A stretch of DNA of 64,000 nt from Photobacterium aquae (GCF_001029445.1 NZ_LDOT01000014.1:62001-126000); one strand, 5' to 3'; shown: positions 35,344 through 45,213, counted from the stretch's first letter. Numbers and translations: made by a program. Notes: generated by a model from the letters alone, not told the origin.

Positions 35344-36516
35344 ATGATTGACCATTTCAAACCACTCAATTTCGGCCTTGATAGCACGTTAGAAATACTC
35401 AGGGAGCAAATTAGCAGCTTTGCCAGTCATACTATTGCCCCCGTTGCCAACGCTATTGACCAAAGTAATGAATTTCCCCGCCAGTTATGGCCCAAACTGG
35501 GAGAAATGGGACTCCTCGGCGTCACGGTAACCGAACAATATGGTGGCGCAGGCATGGGATATCTTGCCCACGTTATAGCCATGGAAGAAATAAGCCGCGC
35601 ATCCGCCTCTGTCGGACTGAGTTACGGGGCCCACTCCAACCTCTGTGTCAATCAGATCTTCCGCCACGGCACCGAAGAACAAAAAACAAAATACCTACCA
35701 GCATTGATTAGCGGGGAGCATGTTGGTGCACTTGCAATGAGTGAGCCCAATGCCGGCTCGGATGTCGTGAGTATGCAATTACGGGCGGAACAATCCTCAG
35801 AAGGGTTTGTCCTAAATGGCAACAAAATGTGGATAACCAACGGACCGGACGCCGATACCCTGATTGTCTATGCGAAAACGGATCCAACCCAAGGATCGCA
35901 CGGAATTTCGGCATTTATTATTGAACGTCATTTCGCAGGATTCAGCCACGCCCAAAAGCTCGACAAGCTAGGGATGCGCGGTTCAAATACCTGCGAATTA
36001 GTGTTCGACCAATGCCTCGTTCCAAGATCCAATCTACTGGGAGAGCTAAATCAAGGCATTCAAGTACTGATGAGTGGTCTTGATTATGAAAGAGTGGTAC
36101 TCGCGGCAGGCCCTCTTGGGATCATGCGCGCCTGCATGGACATTGTCATCCCCTATGTTCACGAACGTAAGCAGTTCGGCCAACCTATCGGTGAATTTCA
36201 GCTAATTCAAGCGAAACTGGCGGATATGTATACCCGAAGCAATGCTGCACGCGCCTATGTCTACACCGTTGCAGCAGCCTGTGACCGTGGTGACCAAACC
36301 CGTAAAGACGCCGCTGGCGCCATTCTCTATGCCGCCGAACTCGCCACTCAGGTCGCGCTGGAGACCATCCAAATCCTCGGGGGCAATGGCTACATTAATG
36401 ACTATCCGGCCGGACGCCTACTTCGCGACGCAAAACTATACGAAATAGGGGCTGGCACTTCAGAAATTCGCCGGATGCTAATCGGTCGCGAACTCTTCGA
36501 AGAATCATCACGATAG
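35344..36516 (+). CDS. liuA: Isovaleryl-CoA dehydrogenase
   Basis: 390 residues from ATG 35344, eight bases after GGGGGA; a TTG four codons upstream is in frame. [18 protein letters not shown] is characteristic of isovaleryl-CoA dehydrogenase, as is [14 protein letters not shown]. The catalytic Glu for this group lies in the [14 protein letters not shown] segment rather than near the C-terminus, and that Glu is present. The enzyme makes 3-methylcrotonyl-CoA from isovaleryl-CoA, the first liu step. The C-terminal [20 protein letters not shown] has Gly in place of the short-chain Glu, as expected. Confidence 0.96.
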   Translation: MIDHFKPLNFGLDSTLEILREQISSFASHTIAPVANAIDQSNEFPRQLWPKLGEMGLLGVTVTEQYGGAGMGYLAHVIAMEEISRASASVGLSYGAHSNLCVNQIFRHGTEEQKTKYLPALISGEHVGALAMSEPNAGSDVVSMQLRAEQSSEGFVLNGNKMWITNGPDADTLIVYAKTDPTQGSHGISAFIIERHFAGFSHAQKLDKLGMRGSNTCELVFDQCLVPRSNLLGELNQGIQVLMSGLDYERVVLAAGPLGIMRACMDIVIPYVHERKQFGQPIGEFQLIQAKLADMYTRSNAARAYVYTVAAACDRGDQTRKDAAGAILYAAELATQVALETIQILGGNGYINDYPAGRLLRDAKLYEIGAGTSEIRRMLIGRELFEESSR

Positions 36517-36526
36517 GACTGGCCAT

Positions 36527-38131
36527 ATGACAATAATTCAAACGAGCGTTAACAGGGACGACAAATTTTTCCAAGATAACTATCAGCAACTTTCACACCT
36601 TGTCGATGAACTCCATACCCATATCGAGAGCATCAAGCAAGGCGGCGGAGCTTCTGCAATAGAAAAACAACGCGCTAAAGGAAAATTGCCAGTTCGAGAA
36701 CGCATTGAACTCCTGCTTGATGATGGTTGCTCACTGCTTGAAATCGGTCAGTTTGCCGCCTGGCAAGTTTATGATGAAGACATTGTTTGTGCGGGCGTGG
36801 TGACAGGTATCGGCCAAGTAGAGGGGGTCAACTGCATGATCATCGCCAATGATCCTGCGGTAAAAGGAGGAACATATTTCCCGCTCACGGTAAAAAAACA
36901 CCTGAGGGCCCAAGAAATTGCCCAGCGTTGCCACCTCCCATGTATTTATCTCGTCGACTCAGGCGGGGCCAACCTTCCCCACCAAGCCGATGTATTCCCC
37001 GACCGAGATCATTTCGGCCGTATTTTCTATAACCAAGCCCGAATGTCGGCAATTGGCATCCCGCAGCTCGCCGTCGTGATGGGCTCGTGCACCGCTGGTG
37101 GCGCATATGTCCCCGCAATGGCCGATGTTTCAATCATCATCAAGGAACAAGGCACCATTTTTCTTGCAGGTCCTCCCCTCGTTAAGGCCGCCACAGGCGA
37201 GCAGGTCACCGCGGAGGATCTTGGCGGAGCTTACGTTCACTGCAAAACATCCGGTGTAGCCGACTACTATGCCAACGGCGAACAGCATGCTCTGCAACTA
37301 ACCCGTCAGGCACTAAAAAGCTGCGCGCTTCCCAAGAGCCTCACCCCAGATACAAACAGCCTCCCTCCCCGCTATCCTCTTGATGATCTCTTTGGCATTG
37401 CCGGCACTGACCTGCGCAAGCCCATCAGCATCCGTGAAGTGATCGCCCGCATTGTCGACGATTCCGATTTTGATGAATTCAAATCACTGTATGGCACGTC
37501 ACTTGTGTGTGGTTTTGCAACACTCTTTGGCCAAACGATAGGCATCGTTGCCAACAACGGCATCCTTTTTTCTGAATCAGCCCAAAAAGGCTGCCACTTC
37601 ATTGAATTATGTTGCAAACGGAAAATCCCGCTGCTTTTTTTGCAGAACATTACCGGCTTTATGGTAGGCAAGAAGTTCGAAGCAGAAGGCATCGCCAAAC
37701 ATGGGGCCAAAATGGTCATGGCCGTCGCCTGCGCTGATGTACCGAAATTCACGGTGATCATAGGGGGCTCATACGGTGCGGGCAATTACGGTATGTGCGG
37801 TCGCGCCTATAGCCCAACGATGATGTGGATGTGGCCCAATGCACGCATATCCGTTATGGGCGGTGAACAGGCAGCCAGCGTATTAGCACAGGTAAACCGC
37901 GAGAACCTCAAGCAACAAGGGGTCGACTGGCCAGCTGCCGACGAAGAGCAATTCAAACAACCGATCCGAGACTTATACGAAGCTCAAGGCTCACCCTATT
38001 TTGCCAGCGCCCGCCTTTGGGATGACGGTATTATCGATCCAAGAGCCACCCGAGATGTCGTAGGCCAAGCCCTTTTTGCCAGCTTGCAGATCCCCATCCC
38101 CGACAGCACATTTGGTATTTTTCGCATGTAA
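36527..38131 (+). CDS. liuB: Methylcrotonyl-CoA carboxylase, beta (carboxyltransferase) subunit
   Basis: 534 residues, the normal size. It carries both halves of the acetyl-CoA carboxylase carboxyltransferase fold: [19 protein letters not shown] and [30 protein letters not shown] in the first half, and [24 protein letters not shown] and [18 protein letters not shown] in the second. It transfers CO2 from carboxybiotin to 3-methylcrotonyl-CoA. It needs the alpha subunit LiuD, which carries biotin carboxylase and biotin; no liuD is found here although it normally sits in the same operon. The stop codon is 12 bp before the liuC start. Confidence 0.96.
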   Translation: MTIIQTSVNRDDKFFQDNYQQLSHLVDELHTHIESIKQGGGASAIEKQRAKGKLPVRERIELLLDDGCSLLEIGQFAAWQVYDEDIVCAGVVTGIGQVEGVNCMIIANDPAVKGGTYFPLTVKKHLRAQEIAQRCHLPCIYLVDSGGANLPHQADVFPDRDHFGRIFYNQARMSAIGIPQLAVVMGSCTAGGAYVPAMADVSIIIKEQGTIFLAGPPLVKAATGEQVTAEDLGGAYVHCKTSGVADYYANGEQHALQLTRQALKSCALPKSLTPDTNSLPPRYPLDDLFGIAGTDLRKPISIREVIARIVDDSDFDEFKSLYGTSLVCGFATLFGQTIGIVANNGILFSESAQKGCHFIELCCKRKIPLLFLQNITGFMVGKKFEAEGIAKHGAKMVMAVACADVPKFTVIIGGSYGAGNYGMCGRAYSPTMMWMWPNARISVMGGEQAASVLAQVNRENLKQQGVDWPAADEEQFKQPIRDLYEAQGSPYFASARLWDDGIIDPRATRDVVGQALFASLQIPIPDSTFGIFRM

Positions 38132-38143
38132 ATGGAGTTTTTT

Positions 38144-38977
38144 ATGCCCGCGCTACCATCGACACTGACTCACTTTCATCCTACTGAAGATGCCCCCGTA
38201 CTGGCATACCTAGACCCTCACGGGGTTGCCACACTGATCCTTAACCGCCCGGAAAAACGAAATGCCTTCGATGCGGAGATGATCGTGGGAATGCAACATT
38301 ACCTTGAGATATTTGCATCCTATGATGAGCTACGCCTATTAATATTCAAAGCTCAGGGCAACCACTTCTCTGCTGGCGCTGATCTCAACTGGATGAGAAG
38401 CATGGCTGATAATAGTTACCCAGAAAACCTCGATGACGCGCGGCAACTTGCCGAACTCATGCATCAATTGGATACCTTTCCCGTACCTACGATTATCACC
38501 GTGCAAGGTTTCGCCATAGGAGGAGCGGTCGGTATTATCTGTTGCTGCGATATTGCCCTTGGTGATGAAAGCTGCCGACTGGCACTTAGCGAAGTAAAAG
38601 TCGGTTTGATCCCCGCCACTATCATGCCTTACGTAAACCGAACGCTCGGCCAAAGGCAGACTCGACGCTACAGCTTAACGGCTGAATGGATCTCGGCGAA
38701 AAAAGCCGAGGAATTGGGGCTCTTCCACCAAATAACAGCAACGCCAGAAGAACGAGAGAATTCGCTAGCCTCGCTTAAACAAAAATTAATGCAAAACAGT
38801 CCACAAGCACTGCGTGCCGTTAAACAACTCTGTGCCTATAACTATGCTCACCCACTCGACGATTCTCTCAGGCAGCATACCAGTGATCTCATCGCACAAA
38901 TTCGTACCTCGCCAGAAGGACAAGAAGGACTTGCCGCCTTTCTGGAGCAACGAGACCCAAATTGGAGAGCCCAATGA
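38144..38977 (+). CDS. liuC: 3-methylglutaconyl-CoA hydratase
   Basis: 277 residues from ATG 38144, seven bases after GGAG; an ATG at 38132 lies on top of that ribosome site. Crotonase fold: LNRPEKRNAFDAEMI, FSAGADLNWMRSMA (oxyanion hole; the ADLNWM form is typical of methylglutaconyl-CoA hydratases), GFAIGGAVGIICCCD and LSEVKVGLIPATIMPYV. It produces HMG-CoA for the lyase encoded next. Its stop overlaps the liuE start (ATGA). Confidence 0.93.
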   Translation: MPALPSTLTHFHPTEDAPVLAYLDPHGVATLILNRPEKRNAFDAEMIVGMQHYLEIFASYDELRLLIFKAQGNHFSAGADLNWMRSMADNSYPENLDDARQLAELMHQLDTFPVPTIITVQGFAIGGAVGIICCCDIALGDESCRLALSEVKVGLIPATIMPYVNRTLGQRQTRRYSLTAEWISAKKAEELGLFHQITATPEERENSLASLKQKLMQNSPQALRAVKQLCAYNYAHPLDDSLRQHTSDLIAQIRTSPEGQEGLAAFLEQRDPNWRAQ

Positions 38978-39915
38978 CGCCCCCCTCTGAACGTATATAC
39001 CACGGGCATCTGCCCGGCAAGCTGCCAACACGGGTGAAAATTGTTGAGGTTGGCCCTCGCGATGGCTTGCAAAACGAGCAGAATGTTGCAACCGAGGCCA
39101 AGCTGGCGTTAATTAACCGCCTATCAGATAGCGGTTTAAAGCACATTGAAACCGGCGCTTTTGTATCTGCGAAGCGGGTGCCACAAATGGCAGACTCACT
39201 ATCCGTTTTCCATGCCATTAAGCGTCACCCTAATGTCATTTATTCCGCCCTGACCCCAAACATACAGGGCTTTGAAATCGCTCTGGCAGCCAAGGCCTGT
39301 GAAGTGGCCGTATTTACCTCTGCATCAGAAGGGTTTTGCCAAAACAACATTCATTGCTCGGTCAATGAAAGCCTAAAACGGTTTGAATCCGTCCTCGCCT
39401 TGGCCAAATTGCATGGATTACCCGTTAGGGGCTATGTGTCCTGTGTCTTGGAGTGTCCTTTCGATGGCCCTACCTCACCACAAAACGTGACGAATCTTGC
39501 CCGCTCTTTGCTGGATATGGGGTGCTACGAAATATCACTGGGAGATACGATTGGCCGGGGAACACCTCTTCAAGTAGCCCGCCTACTCGACGATGTATCA
39601 AAAAAGGTCGATCCAGCTAGGCTTGCAGTTCATTTTCATAATACTTGGGGACAGGCGTTACCTAACATCTATCAAGCCCTTCTAATGGGAATAACAACCA
39701 TCGATAGTAGCATTGCCGGTTTGGGGGGGTGCCCTTACGCCCCTGGGGCAAGTGGCAACGTAGCAACTGAAGATGTTATTTATTTGTGTGAACAGATGGG
39801 GGTTGAGACTGGCGTGGATTTACAAAAGGCCGCAAGTGCTGGTTGGATGATATGTGATGCTCTGGGAATATCACCACGCTCAAACGTTTCTTTAGCACTT
39901 CGCAGCCAAAATTAA
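38974..39915 (+). CDS. liuE: Hydroxymethylglutaryl-CoA lyase
   Basis: 313 residues from ATG 38974, after GGAGAG. VKIVEVGPRDGLQNE holds the metal-binding Asp and catalytic Arg, ETGAFVSAKRVPQMAD follows, AVHFHNTWGQALPNI supplies the metal-binding His residues, and GLGGCPYAPGASGNVATED carries the signature Cys of the HMG-CoA lyase loop. It cleaves HMG-CoA to acetoacetate and acetyl-CoA, ending the leucine route. No acetoacetate:CoA transferase gene follows. The stop is one base from the stop of a convergent small gene, with no terminator hairpin between. Confidence 0.96.
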   Translation: MTPPSERIYHGHLPGKLPTRVKIVEVGPRDGLQNEQNVATEAKLALINRLSDSGLKHIETGAFVSAKRVPQMADSLSVFHAIKRHPNVIYSALTPNIQGFEIALAAKACEVAVFTSASEGFCQNNIHCSVNESLKRFESVLALAKLHGLPVRGYVSCVLECPFDGPTSPQNVTNLARSLLDMGCYEISLGDTIGRGTPLQVARLLDDVSKKVDPARLAVHFHNTWGQALPNIYQALLMGITTIDSSIAGLGGCPYAPGASGNVATEDVIYLCEQMGVETGVDLQKAASAGWMICDALGISPRSNVSLALRSQN

Positions 39916-39916
39916 G

Positions 39917-40189
39917 TTACGAGCGACTCTCACGTTGCTCTGCTTCTAACTCACTCACCGCCAACCACATTTTCTGTTCACGCTCGAGCGCTCGATCCAA
40001 ATTACTTTTGCCGCCCTCGACGCTCAGCTGATCCATCGGCCCAATATAACTTTCTGCATGGCAATTAAAGAGTGTTCGGAACTCTTCAATTGTCGGCAAG
40101 CAACTATTATCATCTTCAAACGCGTCAAAGATATCGGACACTTTGCCAGACAGGTCCCGTTTAATACCATCAATATCCCCGTTTCCCAT
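39917..40189 (-). CDS. Small acidic protein of unknown function, 90 residues
   Basis: ATG 40189 follows AAAGGAG at eight bases. The protein is acidic and lacks a signal peptide or membrane span. KRDLSGKVSDIFDAFEDDNSC and the helix LDRALEREQKMWLAVSELEAEQRE suggest a helical, possibly dimeric, cytoplasmic protein. I do not recognise a family. It converges on liuE with a single base between stop codons, so the two transcripts probably overlap at their 3' ends. Confidence 0.7.
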   Translation of the reverse strand: MGNGDIDGIKRDLSGKVSDIFDAFEDDNSCLPTIEEFRTLFNCHAESYIGPMDQLSVEGGKSNLDRALEREQKMWLAVSELEAEQRESRS

Positions 40190-40504
40190 CACTTTTCTCC
40201 TTTGATGTTAGCATCCTGATCAGCCTAGCTCACTCACAATGCGGTAACTCAAAAATGCAAAGTATTTGTATCATTTTTGATAATGACTAAGAGAAACTTA
40301 TTCACCCTATAGCACTTTTGTCGCTCAATTAGGATTTGAATCTTAAATTAGAACTTATTGCTGCCATTTTTTCCGTTTATTTACCGATGGCTATACTTAG
40401 ATTCAGGTTACTTGATAATGATAATTGAACTTAATCCTTAATCGGGTAATTGGGCTACTATTTCGCAAAGACACAAAATAAGCACATCTGGAGGCAATAA
40501 TAAT
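40190..40504. other. Divergent intergenic region with GATAAT-rich motifs
   Basis: 315 bp between the small acidic protein gene and the envelope protein gene. It holds TATCA-N4-TGATA at 40269-40282 and a double GATAAT at 40414-40425. No gene seen. Confidence 0.5.
40414..40425. promoter_or_regulatory. Partial Fur-box-like repeat
   Basis: GATAATGATAAT equals two of the three hexamers of the Fur consensus; the third hexamer is not conserved. About 80 bp upstream of the envelope protein start. Confidence 0.3.
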
Positions 40505-41623
40505 ATGGTAACCGCGTTGCCTTGCTATCGTCACTGTCGAAATCTTGCTGCATTCAGATATTACAGCCTTAGCTTAATTTACGGCGTTATTGCCTATATC
40601 CCCACCACCCAAGCAAACAGCGAGGCACCACTAACTGAAAAAGCCCTTCAGGCAACTGAAGAAAATGAGCAAATCATTCATTCTCTCGACCCCAATGATG
40701 AGGAATTCGAAATTATTGAATGGATAGATGTAACCCAAGAATCTATCTCCGACACCATTCATGATTACAGTACAGAAGTTGATCATTACCTTGGCAAAGA
40801 AGACGATGAACAACCTATGCGCAATGGCAGTTATTTAAAAATCAAGTTTAAGCCCCGTTACAGCCATCGTGAATACTTTGACGGTGACGCGAGCATCAAG
40901 CTCAAAATCGACCTTCCCCATACCGAACGCAATTGGAAGCTCATTTTTGATACTGATCCTGATGATTTCGACCGCTTGGAAGACAAACAACGTGGAATAA
41001 GTGCAAGCAGCGATAGTAGCCTTAGCGGTACTGTGGGAGGCGTTCGCTTACAAGGACGCAAACTAGGACGGTGGAAAACCAACTTTGATGCCGGTATAAA
41101 AATTAGATTGCCGCTCGACCCTTTCGTACGAGCAGATCTAAGACGGGTTGATCGCCTAAGCAGCAATTGGACCAGTAGGATCAAACAAGAAATATTTTAC
41201 TACCATGAGAAAGGTCCCGGCACACTAACCGAACTGGATTTTTACTTTGCACAACACACAGACCCTTCGACCATACTCAAGCTCAGCAGCAGTGCTCAAT
41301 TCCTAGATACCGACAACAACTGGGAATTCGTTTACCAAACGGAACTCTTTGATCGAATTGACGATAGAAACCTCATGCAATATACCCTCGGGGTCAGTGC
41401 CGATTCTCGCCCTAACTATTCGATTACCAATGCCTGGGCCTCTATGACATGGCGAAACCGGCTTTACAAAGATTGGCTCTATATTGCAGTCAGCCCGGAA
41501 CTCAACTTTCAAGACAAATTCAATTACCGTATCAACCCCGGAATTATGTTTGAACTAGAGCTATTTTTCATGGCTCAAGGCGGCATTGATCGACTCGCAA
41601 GAAAAATCCCCACCCCTGATTAA
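40505..41623 (+). CDS. Predicted exported envelope protein, possibly an outer-membrane barrel, family not recognised
   Basis: 372 residues from ATG 40505, which has GGAGG 10 bases upstream. A signal-like segment (AFRYYSLSLIYGVIAYIPTTQA) ends near residue 39, followed by an acidic region with many Glu and Asp (residues 40-100). From about residue 105 on the sequence alternates polar and hydrophobic residues (YLKIKFKPRYSHREYF, NFDAGIKIRLPLDPFVRADLRR, WEFVYQTELFDRIDDRN, NAWASMTWRNRLYKDWLYIAVSPELNF), the look of antiparallel beta strands of an outer-membrane barrel. The C-terminus lacks the usual final Phe. It has no operon partners. Function unknown. Confidence 0.75.
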   Translation: MVTALPCYRHCRNLAAFRYYSLSLIYGVIAYIPTTQANSEAPLTEKALQATEENEQIIHSLDPNDEEFEIIEWIDVTQESISDTIHDYSTEVDHYLGKEDDEQPMRNGSYLKIKFKPRYSHREYFDGDASIKLKIDLPHTERNWKLIFDTDPDDFDRLEDKQRGISASSDSSLSGTVGGVRLQGRKLGRWKTNFDAGIKIRLPLDPFVRADLRRVDRLSSNWTSRIKQEIFYYHEKGPGTLTELDFYFAQHTDPSTILKLSSSAQFLDTDNNWEFVYQTELFDRIDDRNLMQYTLGVSADSRPNYSITNAWASMTWRNRLYKDWLYIAVSPELNFQDKFNYRINPGIMFELELFFMAQGGIDRLARKIPTPD

Positions 41624-41786
41624 TTACTCACGGCAGAGTATTCCTTATGCACATCCCTTAATTTAGAAACACGAGTTGGATCACACAATATTAATATGCA
41701 TATTGTCGATAATTATCTAAACTTAGTATATGCTTCAGGTTGCATCAATTGGAATGATGATTAACATTAAAGGAAACGGGGACACT

Positions 41787-41963
41787 ATGGACCAAGCAGA
41801 CACACTACGTCATTTTTTTGCTCGTCAAGAGTCCAGAAACCACTTGGAACGCTGCATTGAAGAAGTAAGAGATAGCATAAGGGACGGCAATTTCACGCTC
41901 TTAAACTACCAACTTAACGAGCTAGAAAAAGCCCAGCTAGACTTTGAATCTTTTGAAGAATAA
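41787..41963 (+). CDS. Small helical protein of unknown function, 58 residues
   Basis: Started at ATG 41787 after GGGGAC; the frame runs back to 41730 with no ribosome site. The protein is hydrophilic, with heptad-like helices (RHFFARQESRNHLERCIEEV, then YQLNELEKAQLDFESF). It has no signal or membrane span. No family is recognised. It follows the envelope protein gene by 160 bp on the same strand and ends five bases before a 93-nt imperfect inverted repeat. Confidence 0.6.
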   Translation: MDQADTLRHFFARQESRNHLERCIEEVRDSIRDGNFTLLNYQLNELEKAQLDFESFEE

Positions 41964-41968
41964 TGCAC

Positions 41969-42061
41969 GATACTCTACTCGACATCACGAGCATTTGCCT
42001 TTCTCACCACGGGCTAATACCCCATAGCAATAACAAAGTGCAAGTGATGTCGAATAGTATC
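41969..42061. repeat. Imperfect inverted repeat, 20-bp arms with 55-base spacer
   Basis: Bases 41979-41988 pair perfectly with 42044-42053 (TCGACATCAC with GTGATGTCGA), and 41969-41974 with 42056-42061, with a mismatch and a two-base bulge between. It lies directly after the 58-residue gene. No T tract follows, so an unusual terminator, a small RNA or a mobile remnant are all possible. Confidence 0.6.
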
Positions 42062-42145
42062 TTCGGCTTATTGAAGAGCTATGCAGAAGAGCAACTTTTC
42101 GCTGAATAAGTCTTCGCTACAAGCATATACTCCAAGTCCTTCCAA

Positions 42146-42904
42146 TCACGGCTTTTCTCTACTCATAGCCTGCTTTGTTGAAACCAATAACTGGTCAAAA
42201 AAGTCACCTACATCATCTCTGTTTAGCCAATCAGGCTTAAACCGAAAGTGCTGCCAATGCTCTAAACGCTCCCATGTCGAATGCAATGGTGGTGTATGCA
42301 GATAAAGTAGAACAATCAGACCACACTTAATCGCACTGATAAACGGATTTCGCGGCGAAAACACTTTCATAGCCGTACCAAAGGATTTCTTAATTCGTCG
42401 ATTGGCCAAGTCAACACTGTACAGTTCATCTAACAGTAAATGGACCAAGCCACCAGCAAACAGAAATAAACCTGACAGCCAAGAAGTCGTATCGCTATAG
42501 CCCAATAACGAAATCACCCAAACCACTAACAGTCCTGCTAACGCAATGAATGTTAATGAATGGCAGCATCCCCTATGTACCGTAATTTTCTCCAGAACCG
42601 ACTTGAAATTATAACGGATGGTCAGATAACAAAAGATGCTGTACACAATCAACTCCAGCATCGACACCAATTTGTATATATGCCCAACAAAACTAAACGT
42701 GAGCATTCCGCCAAGCAATCGAAATAGTGTCGCCATTGATGTTGAATTATCCGAATCAACATCTGGCAATAAACCACCAATCGTACCCAACAATATGAGC
42801 CATAACGCAGTAACCGGGACGACATGTCCCGCCGACAATAACGCGGTTGCCGCTATACTACTGGTAAGCGCGGCAGTTCCTAGATGGGTTTTAAAATTAG
42901 CCAC
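42146..42904 (-). CDS. YdjM/DUF457-type membrane-bound metal-dependent hydrolase-like protein
   Basis: 252 residues, with five or so membrane helices in the first 190 residues and a polar tail. The family pattern is clear: NFKTHLGTAAL near the N-terminus, GTIGGLLPDVDSDNS with the D-x-D pair, HRGCCHSLTF with its His residues, and GGLVHLLLDELYSVD. These His and Asp residues resemble a metal site, hence the family name, but an enzymatic reaction is not established. ATG 42904 is preceded by a GAGG site. It is monocistronic. A shorter relative lies at 13943-14428. Confidence 0.85.
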   Translation of the reverse strand: MANFKTHLGTAALTSSIAATALLSAGHVVPVTALWLILLGTIGGLLPDVDSDNSTSMATLFRLLGGMLTFSFVGHIYKLVSMLELIVYSIFCYLTIRYNFKSVLEKITVHRGCCHSLTFIALAGLLVVWVISLLGYSDTTSWLSGLFLFAGGLVHLLLDELYSVDLANRRIKKSFGTAMKVFSPRNPFISAIKCGLIVLLYLHTPPLHSTWERLEHWQHFRFKPDWLNRDDVGDFFDQLLVSTKQAMSREKP

Positions 42905-43335
42905 ATCAACATCTCTACCTCAGTGAAGAGCTTACCTTTACTATATGGTATTACTGCCTTCACTAAGTTCTCAAAACTGGATATATAACCAGTATTATGT
43001 ATGAAATATAATGAACTTCAATAAAATCCCATTTTCACGGCGTTACGGCTATTCAATCGATTATTATTTAGGCACATTTTAAGCTTCGATAATATTTGCA
43101 CCAACCTCATACTCGGTATTAGCTGCAAAATAGAAAGGATTCCCTGACAACACATCCCATGGGCAATTCAACATCCCCAAACAACGTCAAAGGGAAAAAT
43201 AGTCGTAAGGGCTATAACACTACCTGCTATTAAGCCAGCCTATCCGCCCCCCAAACTGGAAAATTATAAGTATTAATATCATCAATTTGCGTTAGACTTA
43301 TAGCATTATATAGCCCTGTTAACGCGGAAAACGCC
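42905..43335. other. Divergent promoter region, no gene seen
   Basis: 431 AT-rich bases between the YdjM-like gene and the cNMP/CBS protein gene. A TTGCGT at 43287 and a TATAGC 16 bp later could be a rightward promoter. No other element recognised. Confidence 0.45.
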
Positions 43336-45213
43336 ATGGAAGCCGAACAACTCGAAATCTTAAACTTCATCAGCCAATATCCTCCTTTTGACGACTTGCC
43401 TGACGAAAAGCTAAAAGAAGTCGCACTAAATACTGAAGTGGCCTACTACCGAGCCGATACGACAATTTTGAATTTTGGCGATGCTATACACGATCTATTC
43501 ATGATAAGAAGCGGCATTGTTGAAATCTATCGACGTAAAGGCGAACTTTATAACCGAATAGACAAAGGAAATCTTTTTGGTCAGATGGGCCTGCTTATGA
43601 ACAACAAAGTTCGTATGCCCGCAAAAGCGATTGAAGACACGCTCGTTTACTGCATCCCTGAAAGCATATTCACAATGCTATGTGATGAATTTGACAGTTT
43701 TGCTGACTTTATGGAAGTTGAAGAAAGTGCGAGACTTCGCAACGCGATCTCTACTCACTCTGAAGAAAATGACCTGACAACATCCAAAGCGCGTCATATC
43801 CTCACACGCGATCCTGTCACGTTAGAATCCACAGCGACTATTCAGCAAGCGGCTACCTTGATGACCGAGGAAAATGTCTCCGCCCTGCTCATCATCAACC
43901 CTGAATACGACGAGAACGACGATGATAATGACAGGCTTGTCGGCATCCTGACCGACAGGGATCTCTGCACCCGAGTCTTGGCTCTGGGTATTGATACCAA
44001 CTTGTTGGTCTCCGACGTGATGAGCTCCGATGTCATTTCGCTCGATTATAACGCCTATGTCTTCGAAGCCATGCTAACCATGCTGCGCTATAACGTACAC
44101 CACCTGCCTATCTTAAAAAACAAAATCCCAATTGGGATTATTGGCCTGACGGATATCGTTCGTTACGAGTCTCAAAACAGCTTGTTGCTGGTCAGCTCGA
44201 TCTTCCAACAACAAACAGTCGAAGAGCTCAAATCACTCTCTGAGAATGTCAAAGACTGTTTTGTACGTATGGTTAACGAAGATGCCAATGCCCATATGAT
44301 TGGTAGCGCCATGTCAGTGATTGGCCGGAGCTTCAAACAACGACTCGCAGAGCTTGCCGAAGAGGAACTTGGGCCAGCACCAATCCCTTACTGCCTCGTT
44401 GCCATGGGTTCTATGGCTCGCGATGAGCAACTAATCGTGACTGATCAAGATAACGCCCTCATTTTAGACAATAGTTACGACGAAGAGCGCCACGGCGAAT
44501 ACTTCTCAAAATTCGCCACATTTGTCAGTGATGGGCTCGCGGCCTGTGGCTATAGCTACTGTGATGGTGAAATCATGGCGACTAACCCTCAATGGCGTAA
44601 AACTCGTGCTGATTGGGAAGAGTGCTTTGCCGATTGGATTGATGACCCCAACCCACAGCGACTTCTTAATAGCTCGATCTTCTTCGATCTCGATGGTGTC
44701 TATGGCCGCCAAAAATGGGCAGAGCAACTCAATAGCTTCATCGTACGACGGGCCCGGAAAAACAACCGTTTTCTAGCCTGTCTTGCTCGCAATGCCATTA
44801 ATCGCACGCCGCCACTTGGCTTCTTCAAAGACTTCGTGATGGAAAAAGATGGCCGTCACAACAACTCGATCAACCTTAAACGACGCGGAACCGCACCACT
44901 GGCGGACTTAATCCGAGTTCATGCGCTTGCTGTCGGGTCACGGTCACAAAACTCATTTGAACGCCTTGATGACATTATTGACGCAGGCATTCTCCCTAAA
45001 GGCCGCGGTCAAGATTTACGTGATGCGATGGAATTAATCTACACGGTTAGGATCCGTCACCAAGCCCTAGACATTGAAGCCGGTATCGAAGCCGATAACA
45101 GTATTGAGCCCGAGAATATGTCTGATTTCGAACGCCGAAATCTAAAAGCAGCATTCCAAATTCTCAGCAACGCACAAAACTTCATTAAATTCCGCTATCA
45201 AGGAAACCGATGA
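43336..45213 (+). CDS. cNMP-binding, CBS-pair and DUF294 nucleotidyltransferase-like signalling protein
   Basis: 625 residues in four parts: a cyclic-nucleotide-binding domain (about 15-135; FGDAIHDLFMIRSGIVEIYRR to FGQMGLL), two CBS motifs (about 155-290; MTEENVSALLII, GILTDRDLCTRVL, VHHLPILKNKIPIGIIGLTDIVRY), a DUF294 nucleotidyltransferase-like domain with GSMARDEQLIVTDQDNALIL (GS-x-DxD pattern) at about 355-375, and a DUF294 C-terminal helical domain. This plan resembles GlnD-like regulators and may respond to cAMP and adenine nucleotides; the target is not known. It overlaps the next gene, an exonuclease, by four bases, and this pairing recurs in marine gammaproteobacteria as far as I recall. 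Confidence 0.9.
   Translation: MEAEQLEILNFISQYPPFDDLPDEKLKEVALNTEVAYYRADTTILNFGDAIHDLFMIRSGIVEIYRRKGELYNRIDKGNLFGQMGLLMNNKVRMPAKAIEDTLVYCIPESIFTMLCDEFDSFADFMEVEESARLRNAISTHSEENDLTTSKARHILTRDPVTLESTATIQQAATLMTEENVSALLIINPEYDENDDDNDRLVGILTDRDLCTRVLALGIDTNLLVSDVMSSDVISLDYNAYVFEAMLTMLRYNVHHLPILKNKIPIGIIGLTDIVRYESQNSLLLVSSIFQQQTVEELKSLSENVKDCFVRMVNEDANAHMIGSAMSVIGRSFKQRLAELAEEELGPAPIPYCLVAMGSMARDEQLIVTDQDNALILDNSYDEERHGEYFSKFATFVSDGLAACGYSYCDGEIMATNPQWRKTRADWEECFADWIDDPNPQRLLNSSIFFDLDGVYGRQKWAEQLNSFIVRRARKNNRFLACLARNAINRTPPLGFFKDFVMEKDGRHNNSINLKRRGTAPLADLIRVHALAVGSRSQNSFERLDDIIDAGILPKGRGQDLRDAMELIYTVRIRHQALDIEAGIEADNSIEPENMSDFERRNLKAAFQILSNAQNFIKFRYQGNR

Noticed and set aside
42110..42135. GCTACAAGCATATAC resembling GCTACAAGCACATAC near 48310
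   Set aside because: A 15-base near-match in two intergenic places, without flanking similarity; too short to call a repeat family.
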